NCBI RefSeq assembly: GCF_000344685.1 | Contig: NW_006920424.1 | Location: 838,269-881,962, forward strand | Direction: 5' to 3' | Source: Gloeophyllum trabeum ATCC 11539 | Taxonomy: Eukaryota > Basidiomycota > Agaricomycetes > Gloeophyllales > Gloeophyllaceae | Length of the DNA: 43,694 nt | Shown: positions 41,632 to 43,694 of the stretch, one piece after another | How the letters are laid out: every line of letters begins with the position of its first letter | Position numbering within the stretch: position 1 is the stretch's first letter | Notes under the pieces: generated by a model | Seen by the model: only the letters and a program-made list of their open reading frames with translations | Database searches by the model: none | Told to the model about the DNA's origin: nothing | Position numbers and translations under genes: made by a program

Positions 41632-43118
41632 ATGCCAGCAGTAGCACCCCCCAGCAAAGTCCTTGTCACCGGAGCGAACGGCTTCATTGCCATCTGGGTC
41701 GTGCGCCGTCTCCTCGAGAAAGGGTACGCAGTCCGAGGGACTGTGCGCTCAGAATCCAAGGCGGCGCACTTGAGGCAGCTCTTCAGTTCGTACGGCGACA
41801 AGCACGAGGTTGTGATCGTTGAAGACATTACCAAGGTACGCTCGAGCCGCACGAAGCGCTGCTCCAAGTAGTCTGACACACCGAACAGGAAGGGGCCTTC
41901 GACGAAGCTGTCAAGGGTGTAGACGCGATTGAGCACACAGCGTCACCATTCCATTTCAATTCCGAAGATCCGAATGGTACGCTCTCTTGCATTACCGCGT
42001 CCCAGTAGCATGACCGGCTGTCCCTGCAGATCTCATCGAGCCTGCGGTCAAAGGCACCACAGGAGTGCTGCAAAGTGCTCTGAAGTACGGGTGAGTGTGG
42101 TGCTCTGACCCTGAACCAAGATACTGACGCAGGATGCAGGAGCAATGTGAAGCGCGTGGTCGTGACGTCTTCGGTCGCCGCGGTCCTCACGCCCACTACC
42201 AATCCCACTGTGTTCACGGAGAAGGACTGGAACCAGCAAGCTATCAAAGACGTGGAAGAGATGGGTAAGGCTGCACCCCCAGCGAGCAAGTATCGTGCTA
42301 GTAAGACCCTAGCTGAGAAGGGTATGTACTAGGACGTTTGGAGTATTCCGCTAGTCTCTGAATTATCATAGCCGCTTGGGACTTTGTTGATAAGAACAAG
42401 GGATCCATTGGATGGGATCTCGTCGTACTTAACCCCCCTTATGTTAGTATATGTTTTACTAAAGCGGACATACTGACTGATCCTCCTTATCCCAGGTCTT
42501 TGGCGTAAGTCAAATCCATATGCTCAGGGTTGATGTTTGCTGATTATGCTCGTACACTTCCCACCTGAAGCCCATCATCCATGATGTACCAGGGCCGGAC
42601 AAAATCAACACCTCGATGGCCGACTTCTACAATACATTGCTCAAAGGAGCCAAGGACGACAAGACGCTCGCCACCTTAGGTACGCGCTCTCTTTCCTCAC
42701 TGTCAAAATACGGCTGAACTTAGTCGTGGACAGGGAGCTGCTGGATCGACGTCCGAGACCTCGCCCTTGCGCACATCTTAGCTATAGAGAAACAAGAGGC
42801 TGGCGGAAACCGCTTTCTCGTCTCTCAAGGCCCGTTCAAGTGGCAGGACTTCGGTGCGCCCTCTCCCCTCCCTGCACTGAATCTTACCGAAACTGATCAC
42901 TTGCCGGCCATTTAGTTGATGCGGCTCACGAAGCAGGTGTGTACCCGGAGTCCGCTCTCCCCAAAGGCGTACCAGGCGCCGGGAAAGGACCCGATGTGAC
43001 GCATTTGCTGAACTACGATACGAGTAAGGCGGCGAAGCTCCTGGGTATGGACAAGTATATAAGCATAGAGCAGTGTACCAAGGACTGCTTGGAGGACTTC
43101 AAGAAGAGGGGATGGTAG
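41632..43118 (+). CDS. extended SDR reductase (dihydroflavonol-4-reductase/GRE2 type)
   Basis: NADPH-dependent ketone or aldehyde reductase of the extended short-chain dehydrogenase class. Nine exons (41632-41835, 41889-41976, 42030-42090, 42140-42321, 42372-42442, 42496-42504, 42571-42679, 42734-42853, 42916-43118) give 348 residues, in frame. The Rossmann motif is VTGANGFIA (residues 12-20), with RGTVRS for NADPH preference. The acidic loop VEDITK and [12 protein letters not shown] are as in the family. Catalytic residues are in TSSVAAV (Ser about 129) and YRASK (Tyr169, Lys173). LNPPYVFGPIIHD follows, in which VFG is encoded by a 9-nt micro-exon. [12 protein letters not shown] and KGVPGAGK complete it. 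Cytosolic, no signal peptide. It could act on a terpenoid ketone or on general carbonyls such as methylglyoxal; the substrate is unknown. Confidence 0.92.
42496..42504 (+). other. 9-nt micro-exon (Val-Phe-Gly) of the SDR gene
   Basis: GTCTTTGGC lies between a TTATCCCAG acceptor and a GTAAGT donor. Only its inclusion gives NPPY-VFG-PIIHD with phase-0 junctions on both sides. Confidence 0.8.
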
Positions 43119-43694
43119 GCAGCGATCACGGAACACAAACACGTGCTGCTGGTATCCAGCAATGGAATAGTACAATGAGCTGTAACCAACGACGTGAGGC
43201 CTGCCAGTCCCCGACTCCCACGGTAGTTGGGAGGAGGGTTCTGTCGGGAAGAAATGGTCGCTCCACCATACAACTCGCTCTCGCCGTGAGAACCTCATGT
43301 AAGCAACGGTCCCGACCGGACCGACGCCACTTTCGTTTCGACTTGAAGACAACTGCCCGCACACACCTAACGTGAACGATCAAGTGATGCAAGTGCATAG
43401 CATTCGATAAAAGGATGCATTCAAACAAGTGAGGCCAATAGATGAGACTAGTATCTCTGAGCGGCAACTGGTAACTCGAGAAGCCCCTTTAAATACTGAT
43501 GTAGATATAAGACAGGACTATATGAATACTGTGTATGTGTCTGTCAAGAGTGGCATTCCGCAGCTTGACCACACACTAGTAATGGAATACTTAATGGTTT
43601 CTGACTGGAGTCGGGGATTGGTGCTTGCGCCGCTACGATGTCTATGGTGAAGCATGGTGTTGCATCTCCAGGTCAATAGTCCTGGTACTTTTGG
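43119..43694. other. right end, no gene seen
   Basis: It contains the 3' flank of the SDR gene and short unsupported frames on both strands. Confidence 0.45.

Noticed and set aside
1..43694. CRISPR arrays, bacterial operons, rRNA or tRNA genes
   Set aside because: No regularly spaced direct repeats, no ribosome-binding-site pattern, no rRNA-like sequence and no GGTTCRAATCC-type tRNA arm with a matching acceptor stem were recognised. The gene structure is eukaryotic.

Overview
The window looks like nuclear DNA of a filamentous basidiomycete, probably an agaricomycete. Nearly all genes are split by very short introns (about 45-80 nt) with GT-AG ends and CTGAC/CTAAC-type branch points. The families present (sedolisin, trichodiene-synthase-like terpene synthases, salicylate-hydroxylase-like monooxygenase, SRPK-like kinase, GPI-anchored secreted proteins, CxxxxC-type zinc-finger proteins) are typical of such genomes. 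For most genes I rebuilt the exons by hand, and the reading frame stayed consistent across every junction.

Left part (1-16 kb). After about 2 kb of repeat-like sequence comes a secreted sedolisin protease on the minus strand (2218-4644). Next is the RNase P/MRP protein subunit RPP1/p30 on the plus strand (5896-7233), which carries a GC-AG intron. It converges on terpene synthase 1 (minus, 7696-9063). Immediately beyond lies a decayed second copy of this convergent pair: an RPP1 3'-end relic (about 9855-9982) and a frame-broken terpene synthase relic (about 10140-10440). A 600-bp element with inverted ends (11144-11743) separates these from a GPI-anchored pepsin-type aspartic protease (minus, 12016-13773).

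Middle part (15-27.3 kb). This holds an FAD monooxygenase (minus, 15119-17002), a 279-bp inverted-repeat element flanked by TA (17366-17644), an SRPK-like kinase with an altered DFG motif and a C-terminal membrane segment (minus, 17662-19523), terpene synthase 2 (plus, 20786-22180), a GPI-anchored secreted protein of unknown function (22402-23681), a small secreted protein (24562-25212), and two tandem small paralogues (25638-26006 and 26760-27178, both minus). Two terpene synthases, a flavin monooxygenase and, further right, an SDR reductase suggest a loose sesquiterpenoid locus. No P450 or transporter is visible.

Right part (28-43.7 kb). The most striking feature is a tandem triplication of a unit of about 4.5 kb. 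Each unit carries a plus-strand gene for an acidic-N-terminus, three-zinc-finger protein (29668-31200, 34189-35741, 38656-40428). The promoter block is conserved, with a CGCG-rich motif 93-94 bp ahead of the TATA-like box. Upstream of each gene lies a divergent minus-strand region in various stages of decay. Beyond the array are an orphan membrane-protein exon (41074-41445) and an extended SDR reductase (41632-43118) with a 9-nt micro-exon. The last 0.6 kb holds no gene I can support.
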